In this document: positions 1 through 9,164 of the stretch, piece after piece
Layout of the letters: every line of letters begins with the position of its first letter
Numbering within the stretch: position 1 is the stretch's first letter
Assembly (NCBI GenBank): GCA_019241645.1
Contig: JAFAWQ010000003.1
Coordinates: 1 to 64,000 of the forward strand
Source: Alphaproteobacteria bacterium
GTDB lineage: Bacteria > Pseudomonadota > Alphaproteobacteria > Micropepsales > Micropepsaceae
Length of the DNA stretch: 64,000 nt
Direction of reading: 5' to 3'
Notes under the pieces: model-generated
The model's database searches: none
Told to the model about the DNA's origin: nothing
The model's input: the letters and a program-made list of their open reading frames with translations, nothing else
Program-made: the position numbers and the translations under genes

Positions 1-384
1 CTGCACAATCTTCGCCCCCTCACCCTGACCCTCTCCCCCCGTGGGGGAGAGGGAAGTCTTCTTTTCTTCTTCTTTTCTGAATTCCGACTTCTGATTCCTG
101 ATTTCTGCCGGTGCGCTAGCAGCGGCCTTCACATTGCCTTCGCCTTCGACTTCCAGTTCCACCAGCGGCGAACCGACCGCCGCCATCTGGCCCGGCTCGC
201 CGTGAAGCGACAGCACCTTGCCGGACACCGGCGAGGTCATCTCCACCGTTGCCTTGTCGGTCATCACATCGACGAGGTTCTGATCCTCGCCGACGGCATC
301 GCCCACCTTCACATGCCAGGCGACGATCTCGGCTTCCGCGGTGCCTTCGCCCACATCCGGCAGCTTGAAAACATACCGGCCCAT
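1..384 (-). CDS. bkdB: Branched-chain 2-oxoacid dehydrogenase E2 (lipoyl acyltransferase), N-terminal part
   Basis: This is the start of the dihydrolipoamide acyltransferase (E2) core subunit of a 2-oxoacid dehydrogenase complex; the window edge removes the rest. The 128 visible residues begin MGRYVFKLPDVGEG and form one lipoyl domain (about 1-80). The lipoylated lysine is K44 in the VMTDKATVEM motif. A low-complexity linker follows (see the repeat at 14-106). The ATG at 384 lies directly after the E1-beta stop, which fits co-translation. The E1 partners next door point to branched-chain rather than pyruvate substrate. The peripheral-subunit-binding and catalytic domains would lie to the left. 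Confidence 0.88.
   Translation of the reverse strand, partial: MGRYVFKLPDVGEGTAEAEIVAWHVKVGDAVGEDQNLVDVMTDKATVEMTSPVSGKVLSLHGEPGQMAAVGSPLVELEVEGEGNVKAAASAPAEIRNQKSEFRKEEEKKTSLSPTGGEGQGEGAKIVQ
14..106. repeat. Small palindromic repeat element in frame inside the E2 linker
   Basis: Positions 14-54 hold the motif ccctcaccctgaccctctc, followed by a C-run/G-run hairpin (ccccccgtgggggaga). Such sequences are usually dispersed intergenic repeats in proteobacteria. Positions 55-106 are a pyrimidine-rich tail of ttc and attc/attct units. On the minus strand the whole stretch stays open and encodes the linker after the lipoyl domain, including SEFRKEEEKKTSLSPTGGEG. It reads as an element that landed in a tolerant interdomain linker without breaking the frame. 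Confidence 0.6.
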
Positions 385-1398
385 CTAGCGCTCCATCGCC
401 TTGCGCAGCCCTTCGATCACCCGCGCCGGCCCCGGGAAGTAATGCCACTCGAAGGCGTGTGGATATGGGGTGTCCCATCCCGTCACGCGCTCGATCGGCG
501 CTTCGAGATGCCAGAAGCAATATTCCTGCACCAGCGCCGTGAGCTCGGCGCCGAAACCGCTGGTGCGCGGCGCTTCATGGACGATGACGCAACGGCCGGT
601 TTTCTCTACCGACGCCACGACGGTGTCGATGTCGAGCGGCACCAAGGTGCGCAGATCGATCACCTCTGCATCGATGCCGCTCTCTTCCGCCGCCGCCTTC
701 GACACATGCACCATGGTTCCATAGGCGAGGACAGTAACGTCGTTGCCTTGGCGCACGATGGCCGCCTTGCCCAGCGGCACCGTGTAATGCTCTGCCGGTA
801 CCTCGGCCTCCTTGAATTTGGACCACGGCTGCACGGGCTGATCGTGATGGCCGCTGAACGGGCCGTTGTAGATGCGCTTGGGCTCAAGAAAAATCACCGG
901 ATCGTCGTCCTCGATGGCCGAAATCAGCAGGCCCTTGGCATCGTAAGGCGTCGACGGAATCACCGTCTTCAGGCCCGCGATATGCGTGAATAATGACTCG
1001 GGGCTTTGACTGTGTGTCTGGCCGCCGAAGATGCCGCCGCCATAGGGCGTGCGCACCGTGATCGGCGCGGTGAATTCTCCCGCCGAGCGGTAACGCAATT
1101 TCGCCGCTTCCGACACAATCTGGTCGTAGCCCGGATAGATGTAGTCGGCGAACTGAATCTCCACCACCGGGCGCAGGCCGTAGGCGCCCATACCGATGGC
1201 CGTCGCCATAAGGCCGCCCTCGCTGATCGGCGAATCAAAACAGCGCGTGGAGCCATATTTCTTCTGCAGCCCATCGGTGACGCGAAAGACGCCGCCGAAA
1301 TAGCCGGCATCCTCGCCGAAGGTCAGCACGTTCTCGTTGCGCGAGAGCATCACATCGAGAGCGGAGTTCAGCGCCTGAATCATGTTCATTGTCGCCAT
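385..1398 (-). CDS. bkdA2: Branched-chain 2-oxoacid dehydrogenase E1 beta subunit
   Basis: This is the beta half of the thiamine-diphosphate E1 component, which decarboxylates branched-chain 2-oxoacids from Val, Leu and Ile. The 337-residue product starts MATMNMIQALNSAL and has the transketolase pyrimidine-binding domain (FGEDAGYFGGVFR near residue 30) and a C-terminal transketolase domain ending in a WHYFPGPARVIEGL region. An upstream extension of the frame to 1650 runs inside E1-alpha and was rejected, because the ATG at 1398 lies just 2 bases beyond the E1-alpha stop. The gene is followed directly by E2. Confidence 0.93.
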   Translation of the reverse strand: MATMNMIQALNSALDVMLSRNENVLTFGEDAGYFGGVFRVTDGLQKKYGSTRCFDSPISEGGLMATAIGMGAYGLRPVVEIQFADYIYPGYDQIVSEAAKLRYRSAGEFTAPITVRTPYGGGIFGGQTHSQSPESLFTHIAGLKTVIPSTPYDAKGLLISAIEDDDPVIFLEPKRIYNGPFSGHHDQPVQPWSKFKEAEVPAEHYTVPLGKAAIVRQGNDVTVLAYGTMVHVSKAAAEESGIDAEVIDLRTLVPLDIDTVVASVEKTGRCVIVHEAPRTSGFGAELTALVQEYCFWHLEAPIERVTGWDTPYPHAFEWHYFPGPARVIEGLRKAMER

Positions 1399-1400
1399 GC

Positions 1401-2660
<1,260 letters not shown>

Positions 2661-2747
2661 CTAGGATGGGGCCGAAAAAATGCAGCCCGCGCAGGCGGAC
2701 TATCCCCCTGGCGCCAACCCCGTCAAGCTGAAGAAAAAAGGCTTGGA

Positions 2748-3905
2748 CTAAGCCGCGGTGGCAAGCACCTGGGCAAGAAATTGCTCCTTGCGCGCGGGCG
2801 AGCGGCAGGATTTGAGCGTGGAGGCGAAGCGCTCCAGCACGCCGTCCTCGAAGGCCGTCACCACCGCTTCGTGCACGTAGCTCTTGCGGCAGATGGCGGG
2901 CGTGTTGGCCAGCACATCGGCGGCGCTGCGCACGGCTTCCAGCACCTGCTTCTTCCGGGTGCGGCCGGCATCGGCGGGAATGGCGCGGGCCAGGGTTTCG
3001 AGCACCGTGGCGGAGGCGCACAAGGTGCGGAAATCCTTCAGCGAAATATCGCAGCCGGCAATCTCGCGCAGGAACGCGTTCGCCTCGGGCGCGCGCACCG
3101 CATACACCTCGCCATCGGCGCCCCGATATTGGAACTGGCGCTTGCCCGGCAGTGCGCGCAGCTTTTCGATCGCGGCGGCGAGGCGGGGCGAGCGGAATTC
3201 CTTTTCCACCTGCTTGCTGCCCTTGGCCCGGAACTTGAGCGTGATGCGGTCGCCTTCCACCCGCACGTTGGATTTGAGCAGGGTGGCGGCGCCGCGCGTG
3301 CCATGTTCCTTGGCGTACTCTTCGCTGCCGGCACGGATCGATCCAACCGCAACCATTTCAATCACGGCGGCGTAGGCAAAATCCTTCGTCAAATCGTCGG
3401 CGGCCAGATGCTGGCCCACCGAGCGGCGGATTTTGGGCAGAACCTGGATGAGATCGTGCAGGTGCGCAGACTTGCGCGCCTCGCGCACCTTCTCCCAATC
3501 GGGATGGTAGCGGTACTGCAGCCGCCCCGCCGCATCGCGGCCGATGGCCTGGATGTGCGCGCGCGGATCAGGCGCGTAATGCACGTCCTCGTAGGCCGGC
3601 GGCACAGCCAGGTGATTCAGCCGCCAAACGGTTTTCTCGTCTTTGATGAGCCGTCCGCTCGCAGAGTAGAAAGCGAAGCCGTCGCCGGCGCGTTTGCGTG
3701 TGATGGTCAGCTGCTTTGGCGTGATGAGGTGCAGGCGAAAGCGCTTCGCGAGCGCCTTGACATCCGCCGTGAAAAGAGCGCCGCGGGGTGCTTTGTAGGC
3801 GATCTTCGGTTGCGCCGCTTCCAGCCCGCTGACCAGTTCCTGCGCGAGGCCTTCAGTTGCCGTGCTGTGTTCGTCGAACTGTGCGCGCAAGGGCCGGATG
3901 TCCAA
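2748..3905 (-). CDS. DNA topoisomerase IB
   Basis: This is a bacterial (poxvirus-like) type IB topoisomerase, which relaxes supercoils through a 3'-phosphotyrosyl intermediate. The 385-residue protein has the N-terminal topo-IB domain (RKRAGDGFAFY near 70 and QYRYHPDWEKVRE near 130). The catalytic domain shows R191 (IRAGSEEYAKEHG), K228 (KFRAKGSK), R293 (KDFRT) and nucleophile Y343 (CRKSYVHE). After KDFRT the common W-A-G-T is replaced by LCAS, although the catalytic residues remain. It stands alone; the 130 bases upstream show no further gene. Confidence 0.92.
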   Translation of the reverse strand: MDIRPLRAQFDEHSTATEGLAQELVSGLEAAQPKIAYKAPRGALFTADVKALAKRFRLHLITPKQLTITRKRAGDGFAFYSASGRLIKDEKTVWRLNHLAVPPAYEDVHYAPDPRAHIQAIGRDAAGRLQYRYHPDWEKVREARKSAHLHDLIQVLPKIRRSVGQHLAADDLTKDFAYAAVIEMVAVGSIRAGSEEYAKEHGTRGAATLLKSNVRVEGDRITLKFRAKGSKQVEKEFRSPRLAAAIEKLRALPGKRQFQYRGADGEVYAVRAPEANAFLREIAGCDISLKDFRTLCASATVLETLARAIPADAGRTRKKQVLEAVRSAADVLANTPAICRKSYVHEAVVTAFEDGVLERFASTLKSCRSPARKEQFLAQVLATAA

Positions 3906-4035
3906 GGTTCCGCAGCATCAACGCTGCGCCCCGCCCTTGGTTGCGCCGTAAGTTCAATGGCTTAGGTTAAGATGTGCTGACTCCATTCAATTTTGCGCTT
4001 GGCGCATATCGAGCGAACTGGTCTACATCGCCTTC

Positions 4036-4548
4036 ATGACCGTTGATGCTAAGAGCCTGAACGCCAAGGTTGATCAAGAGCTGGAGCAACTTTCGGATAA
4101 CCGTGTTGTCTCGCATATTCTGGCACTTCGTTCGGAGCCGGCGATCACGATCCGCCGCTGGGACTACGGACGAGAGGACGAGCAATATCCTTGTTGGACG
4201 GTGCTTCGCCATCCAGCTTCAAACACAGGCATCGCGTACTGCGAGCGAGGCTTCGGCCCACGGTCACCTTGGGGACTCATCATTCTCGATGGTGACGAAG
4301 GGGACATGTCTATTGGTATGGATTGCTCCTGGTACAAAAGATTTCTGCACGCGTTTTTTGAATCTTGGGCGGCGACGGATCTATCCATCTGGAGAGTTTT
4401 CAAGACGGAGTCGGCTGCAGGAGAGAGTCACGCGATCTCCGGGGAAGGCGATTGGGATGTGACGTGGTCGAAAGTGATGGCTCTTCGAGAATCCCACCCG
4501 GCGAATCGGTACGATTGCCGGACGAGCATCGATTACGAACGGGAGTGA
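4036..4548 (+). CDS. Hypothetical protein
   Basis: I do not recognise this 170-residue protein. It begins MTVDAKSLNAKVDQELEQL and has no signal peptide or membrane segment. It is rich in Trp and acidic residues: RRWDYGRED, DGDEGDMSIGMDCSWYKRF, ISGEGDWDVTW. The regular codon use and globular composition suggest a real cytosolic protein. GC is lower than in the flanking genes, which hints at acquisition. It lies between convergent-looking minus genes and shares no obvious operon. Confidence 0.6.
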   Translation: MTVDAKSLNAKVDQELEQLSDNRVVSHILALRSEPAITIRRWDYGREDEQYPCWTVLRHPASNTGIAYCERGFGPRSPWGLIILDGDEGDMSIGMDCSWYKRFLHAFFESWAATDLSIWRVFKTESAAGESHAISGEGDWDVTWSKVMALRESHPANRYDCRTSIDYERE

Positions 4549-4610
4549 TTCTTCGGCGCGTGGGTGCGCCGGATGGGTGGCCGCCTCGGCGGGCGGTTAT
4601 TCAATAAAAG

Positions 4611-5468
4611 TTAGAGTTCAAGCGTAACACGATTCTCGATTGCGCCGATGTGATCGATTTCTACCCGCACCACCTCGCCAGCCTTGAGAAACTTTGGCGG
4701 CTTCATGGCGAAGCCGACGCCGGCCGGCGTGCCGGTGTAGATCACGTCGCCCGGCTCCAATGTCATCGCCTGACTGATCCAGGCAATCTGCGCGAACACG
4801 TCGAACACCAGATGCCGCGTATTCGATTCCTGCCGCTTCTCGCCGTTGACGAAGCAGCGAACGCCGAGCGCATGCGGATCGCCGAGCCCGTCCGGCGTCA
4901 CGATCCACGGCCCGAACGGCGCGTGCGTGTCGAAGGATTTGCCGAGCACGAACTGGCCGCTGGCGAATTGCCAGTCGCGCACCGAAACATCGTTGCCGGC
5001 GCAGTAACCGAACACGACCGAGGCTGCCTCTTCCTTCCGCACATGGCGGCAGCGCTTGCCGACGATGAACACCAACTCGGCTTCATAATCCACCTGACTG
5101 GATACCTTCGGAATCAGAACCTGATCGTACGGCCCGTTCACCGCGCTCGGCATTTTCGAGAACCAGGTCTGCACCGTCGGCTTCTCGCGTCCGCTTTCCG
5201 CAATGTGGTCGGCATAGTTGAGACCGATGGCCATGATCTTCTGCGGCCGCGGCACCGGCGCCAGAAGATGCACGTCAGCCAGCGGCACATCGGCCTGCGC
5301 CTGCGAGGGCAGCGCGCGCACGGTCTGCTCCACTTGGGGCCACATGCGGATGAGGTCGCGCATGTCGCTCGGCAGGTCCGGCGCGGCGCGGGCGAAGTCG
5401 ATCAGTGCATCGCCGATTACAATGCCGATGCTTTCCCGCCCGCCGCTCTCGAATGTTGCGAGTTTCAT
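4611..5468 (-). CDS. Fumarylacetoacetate hydrolase family protein
   Basis: This is an FAH-superfamily enzyme, which cleaves or isomerises diketo-acid compounds in aromatic or sugar-acid catabolism with a divalent metal. The product is 285 residues. The metal-binding Glu/Glu/Asp signature appears as DYEAELVFIVGKR, followed by GYCAGNDVSVRDWQ and GDVIYTGTPAGVGF. The start was set to the ATG at 5468 (MKLATFESGG). The upstream extension of the frame runs into the dispersed repeat at 5481-5611. The exact substrate cannot be read from sequence. Confidence 0.88.
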   Translation of the reverse strand: MKLATFESGGRESIGIVIGDALIDFARAAPDLPSDMRDLIRMWPQVEQTVRALPSQAQADVPLADVHLLAPVPRPQKIMAIGLNYADHIAESGREKPTVQTWFSKMPSAVNGPYDQVLIPKVSSQVDYEAELVFIVGKRCRHVRKEEAASVVFGYCAGNDVSVRDWQFASGQFVLGKSFDTHAPFGPWIVTPDGLGDPHALGVRCFVNGEKRQESNTRHLVFDVFAQIAWISQAMTLEPGDVIYTGTPAGVGFAMKPPKFLKAGEVVRVEIDHIGAIENRVTLEL

Positions 5469-5480
5469 GTTGCCTTTCCT

Positions 5481-5611
5481 TATCCTCCCCCGCTTGCGGG
5501 GGAGTGCCGAATGCGAGCGCAGCAAGCATGAGGCGGAAGGGCGAAAATCCCCCTACCGTCTCGCACTCACTTCGTTCGTGCGAGCCACCTCCCCCGTAAA
5601 CGGGGGAGGAT
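5481..5611. repeat. Dispersed palindromic-ended repeat, copy 1
   Basis: This is an intergenic element of about 130 bp. It opens with atcctcccccgcttgcgggg and closes with cctcccccgtaaacggggga. The core contains aggcggaaggg and ccctaccgtctcgc. Each end can form its own C-run/G-run hairpin. The copy at 58752-58875 is the same element in opposite orientation. It fills the space between the FAH gene and the divergent M20 peptidase, so it may form part of their leaders. Confidence 0.85.
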
Positions 5612-5668
5612 GATCTTCGCCGATGCATGCTCTACGATAAAGAACGCACCTAAAGGAAAACGGCGCCG

Positions 5669-7087
5669 ATGGATACCGCGAAGCTGCAGCAGTTTGCCGA
5701 AACCTTCTGGGAGGATTCCATCCTTCCTTCCATCACCGAATATGTCCGCATCCCCAACAAGTCGCCGGCCTACGATCCGCAATGGGTGGAGCACGGCTAC
5801 ATGGAGGATGCGGTGAAGCTGATGGAAGCCTGGGCGCGCGAGCAGCTCGCCGCCTTTCCCGGCGCCACCTTGGAGGTGGTTCGCCTGAAGGGGCGCACGC
5901 CGCTGATCTTCATGGATCTGCCCGGCGACAAGGACGACACGGTGCTGCTCTACGGCCATCTCGACAAGCAGCCGGAGATGAAAGGCTGGACCGACGATCT
6001 GGGGCCGTGGAAGCCGGTGCGCAAGGGCGACAAGCTGTACGGCCGCGGCTCGGCTGACGACGGATACGCAATTTACGCGTCGCTGGCCGCGCTGAAAGCG
6101 CTGCGCGAACAGAATATTCCGCGTGCGCGCTGCGTGGTGATGATCGAAGCGTGCGAGGAATCCGGCAGCTACGATCTGCCGTTCTATGTCGATCATCTGC
6201 TGGAGCGCATTGGGCAACCGTCGCTGGTGGTGTGTCTGGATTCCGGCTGCGGCGATTACGAGCGGTTGTGGCTGACGACGAGCCTGCGCGGCATTGCGGC
6301 CGGCTCGCTCACCGTGAAGGTGCTGACGGAAGGCGTGCATTCCGGCGATGCGTCGGGCATTGTGCCGTCGTCGCTGCGGATTTTGCGCACCCTGCTGTCG
6401 CGCATCGAGGACGAGAACACCGGCGACATCAAGCTCTCGGAACTGCACGTGCAGATTCCGCCGCGGCGGATAGAGCAGGCGAAGGAAGCCGCGCGCATCC
6501 TCGGCACCGCGGTGTACGACAAATTCCCCTTCGCCGGCTCCATTCGTCCGATGTCGGACGATCTTGGCGAACTCACCTTGAACCGCACCTGGCGGCCGCA
6601 ACTCGCGGTGGTGGGGATGGACGGCTATCCCGCGCCAGAGAATGCCGGCAACGTGCTGCTGCCGTTTTCCACCGCCAAGCTCAGCATGCGCATTCCGCCG
6701 ACCCTGGATGGCGAAGGCGCGGTTCGGGCGATGAAGCGCGCGCTGGAAGCCGATCCGCCGTACAACGCAGAGGTGGAATTCCAGGCCGAAGGCGGGCAGA
6801 CCGGCTGGAACGCGCCGCCGCTAGCCGCATGGCTGGAGAAAGCCGTGGCCTATGCCTCCGAGGAAGCGTTCGGCAAACCATCGGCCTATATGGGCGAGGG
6901 CGGCACTATTCCCTTCATGGGCATGCTGGGCGAGAAATTCCCGCAAACACAGTTCGTCATCACCGGCGTGCTGGGGCCGCATTCCAACGCGCACGGACCG
7001 AACGAATTCCTCCACATTCCCACCGGCAAGCGCGTGACCATGGCCATCGCCCGCGTCATCGCGGAGCACTATTCGCGAGCGAATTAG
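5669..7087 (+). CDS. M20 family metallo-dipeptidase
   Basis: This is a zinc-dependent dipeptidase/carboxypeptidase of family M20 (carnosinase/CPG2-like), 472 residues. Metal ligands and catalytic residues are visible as LYGHLDKQPEM (first His and base Asp), GRGSADDGYA (bridging Asp), EACEESGS (Glu pair) and the C-terminal HSNAHGPNEFLHI. HSGDASG marks the lid/dimerisation domain. There is no signal peptide, so it is probably cytoplasmic. The start at 5669 follows aaaggaaaacgg, a reasonable ribosome site. Confidence 0.92.
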   Translation: MDTAKLQQFAETFWEDSILPSITEYVRIPNKSPAYDPQWVEHGYMEDAVKLMEAWAREQLAAFPGATLEVVRLKGRTPLIFMDLPGDKDDTVLLYGHLDKQPEMKGWTDDLGPWKPVRKGDKLYGRGSADDGYAIYASLAALKALREQNIPRARCVVMIEACEESGSYDLPFYVDHLLERIGQPSLVVCLDSGCGDYERLWLTTSLRGIAAGSLTVKVLTEGVHSGDASGIVPSSLRILRTLLSRIEDENTGDIKLSELHVQIPPRRIEQAKEAARILGTAVYDKFPFAGSIRPMSDDLGELTLNRTWRPQLAVVGMDGYPAPENAGNVLLPFSTAKLSMRIPPTLDGEGAVRAMKRALEADPPYNAEVEFQAEGGQTGWNAPPLAAWLEKAVAYASEEAFGKPSAYMGEGGTIPFMGMLGEKFPQTQFVITGVLGPHSNAHGPNEFLHIPTGKRVTMAIARVIAEHYSRAN

Positions 7088-7095
7088 GGTTAGGG

Positions 7096-7461
7096 ATGAG
7101 CGCAACGATCGCGGTTTACTCGTTTCGCGATCCGCATTTTGCACCGGCGGGTGATACGGTTGTAAGCGCTGCGCCGGTTGAAGCGGTCGTAGACACGTTT
7201 GGAGGCGGAGGAATCAAACAGACGGGCGGCCTTTCTGCTGTTTTTGGAGGCGTTGCCGTGTTCCGTGATGATGCAACAGATGAATACCATCTTGGTGTGT
7301 GGGGCGTTCGCAAGGCTTCTCGATTCAGGTCAGCGTTACGTCAGGCCGGGTTCGAGATAGAGATCGTGAGGTCCGCGCCACCGGGGCGACTCGTGTGGTA
7401 CGAGACCCGCCGAGTGGGCTCTGACCTCCGAATCAAACAAGCTAAGTCAGCTCGCGACTAA
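7096..7461 (+). CDS. Hypothetical protein
   Basis: This is an unrecognised 121-residue protein beginning MSATIAVYSFRDPHF. It starts 8 bases after the M20 peptidase stop with the ribosome-like ttaggg just upstream. The centre is glycine-rich (DTFGGGGIKQTGGLS); the C-terminal half is basic and contains WYETRRVGSDLRIK. It has no membrane segment. The last 15 bases overlap the convergent DUF72 gene. Its close spacing suggests expression with the peptidase, but the ORF is shortish and unproven. Confidence 0.5.
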   Translation: MSATIAVYSFRDPHFAPAGDTVVSAAPVEAVVDTFGGGGIKQTGGLSAVFGGVAVFRDDATDEYHLGVWGVRKASRFRSALRQAGFEIEIVRSAPPGRLVWYETRRVGSDLRIKQAKSARD

Positions 7462-8271
7462 CTCCATCATCGCCTGAGCCGCGGCGGGGGCGCGGACTTT
7501 GGCGCCAGAGATGAAATAGACGAACAGGTCGCGGTTCGCTTTCACTGCCTTTGCCGCTGCGCTCTTTGTTTTCGTCTTCGCCGCTGGTCCCTTTGAGAGT
7601 GAGGGGAGATCGGCAGGCATGTCGCCTGATTCATATGTCTGCGCGCGTTCGGCCCATTGTTTCAGCGCGCGTGAGGTGTAGCCGGTAGCAACGCGTTCTT
7701 CCGTCCGCTGCAAGCGCATGTAGACGAAATCCGCCGTGGCATCGGCGATCAGCGGATACTTCGCGGAATCCGCCAGCACGATGGCCGCGTTGTGTTTGCA
7801 CGCTAGTGCCACAAACTCCGGCACGAGAAAACTCTCATGCCGAACTTCCAGTGCATGGCGCAGCCTCACGCCTTCCAGTTCGGCCGGCAGCAGCGAGAAG
7901 AAAGCCTCGAAGTTTTCCGCCTCGAATTTCCGCGTCGGTGCGAATTGCCAGAGGATAGGGCCGAGCTTCGACCCCAGCGCCGTGAATCCACTATTCAGAA
8001 ACTTCTCCATCAGCGGCGCGCCTTCGGCGAGATTTTTCTTAGCGGTGGCGAACTGCCACGCTTTGACGCTGAACTGGAACCCGTCCGGCGCGGTGTCCGC
8101 CCATTTCCTGAAGCTGTCGCGCTTCTGCAGCCGGTGATACGTGGCGTTGATTTCGATGCCGGTGAGCGCGCGGCTGGCGAATTCCAGCTCCTTCGCCTGC
8201 GCCAGGCCTTTTGGATAGAACGTTCCCCGCCAAGGCGGATAGTTCCAGCCGCCAATGCCAACCCGGATCAT
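7447..8271 (-). CDS. DUF72 family protein (YecE-like)
   Basis: This member of the DUF72/YecE TIM-barrel family has 274 residues. It begins MIRVGIGGWNYPPWRG, the family hallmark. Other family features are ALTGIEINATYHRLQ, GFQFSVKAWQFAT, LGPILWQFAPT and the C-terminal DLFVYFISGAKVRAPAAAQ. The biochemical role of the family is unsettled. A Lys/Ala-rich insert (PAAKTKTKSAAAKAVKANR) precedes the final strand. It lies 11 bases after the LigD-type polymerase gene on the same strand, so it probably shares that repair transcript. Confidence 0.9.
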   Translation of the reverse strand: MIRVGIGGWNYPPWRGTFYPKGLAQAKELEFASRALTGIEINATYHRLQKRDSFRKWADTAPDGFQFSVKAWQFATAKKNLAEGAPLMEKFLNSGFTALGSKLGPILWQFAPTRKFEAENFEAFFSLLPAELEGVRLRHALEVRHESFLVPEFVALACKHNAAIVLADSAKYPLIADATADFVYMRLQRTEERVATGYTSRALKQWAERAQTYESGDMPADLPSLSKGPAAKTKTKSAAAKAVKANRDLFVYFISGAKVRAPAAAQAMMELVAS

Positions 8272-8282
8272 ACGATGCTCCT

Positions 8283-9164
8283 TCAGGCCGGCAACGGTGG
8301 CAGCTTCTGCGCCAGCTTGGCAATGCCCTCCCACGGATCGGATTTCAGTCTGGCGAGGCGCTTCGGCACTGTGTTGATGTCGAACGCTTTGGGATCGAGC
8401 CTTGGCGTCAGTTCGTTCCAGGCCAGCGGCGTCGCGACCGGTGCGCCTTCGCGGGCGCGGGTGGAGTACGGGCCGACCGCCGTAGACGTCGGATCGTTGC
8501 GCAGGTAATCAATGAAAATCTTGCCGCGCCGTTCCGCAATCGAGATACGGGTCAAATAACGCTCGGGAGATCGTTTCGTCATCGCTTCGCCGATCCGCTT
8601 GGCGAAGCTCTTCACTTCCGGCCAAGAATAGCGCCGGGCGATCGGCACCAGGATGTGCAGCCCCTTGCCGCCGGTCGTCTTCACAAAGGAGACAAGGCCG
8701 AGTTCGTCAAGAAAGGCGCGCAGATCCTTCGCGGCCTTCACCACCTCACTGAAGGCAAGTCCCTCACCCGGATCCAGATCGAAGACCACCCGATCCGGCT
8801 TCATGGGATTGTCCACGCGCGAGCCCCAGGGGTGCATCTCCAGCACGCCCATCTGCACCAGCGCCATCAACCCCGACACGTTCTTGATGAAGAGAAATGC
8901 CTCCTCTTCGCCGAAGCCCTTGACCGGCACTTCACTCAACTGTGGCAGCACGCCCGAACCGGCATGGCGCTGGAAGAAGCATTTCTTGGCCCGCCCCGCG
9001 GGGCAACGCACCAGGCTGATCGGCCGATTGACAATGTGCGGCAGCATCCAGCCCGCCACTGCAGAATAGTATTCCGCGAGCGCCCGCTTGGTGATGCCCT
9101 GTTCCGGATAGAGCACCTTTTCCGGGTTGCTGAGAGTGACGCCATGGAAAACCGGATCGCTCAT
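8283..9164 (-). CDS. Stand-alone LigD-type polymerase (PrimPol) domain
   Basis: This is the archaeo-eukaryotic primase-like polymerase domain usually found in LigD, here as a separate 293-residue protein. Family motifs are NPEKVLYPEQGITK, the catalytic DLDPGEG (metal-binding DxD), KTTGGKGLHILVP and the C-terminal DYLRNDPTSTAVGPYS. It can fill gaps, with a preference for ribonucleotides, during strand-break or excision repair. The ATG at 9164 overlaps the stop of the ligase gene by four bases (ATGA), so the two are translationally coupled. Confidence 0.93.
   Translation of the reverse strand: MSDPVFHGVTLSNPEKVLYPEQGITKRALAEYYSAVAGWMLPHIVNRPISLVRCPAGRAKKCFFQRHAGSGVLPQLSEVPVKGFGEEEAFLFIKNVSGLMALVQMGVLEMHPWGSRVDNPMKPDRVVFDLDPGEGLAFSEVVKAAKDLRAFLDELGLVSFVKTTGGKGLHILVPIARRYSWPEVKSFAKRIGEAMTKRSPERYLTRISIAERRGKIFIDYLRNDPTSTAVGPYSTRAREGAPVATPLAWNELTPRLDPKAFDINTVPKRLARLKSDPWEGIAKLAQKLPPLPA

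Noticed and set aside
2680-2751. 23-codon plus-strand frame (MQPAQADYPPGANPVKLKKK)
   Set aside because: Too short, without a ribosome site, and running into the end of the topoisomerase gene; no known small protein.
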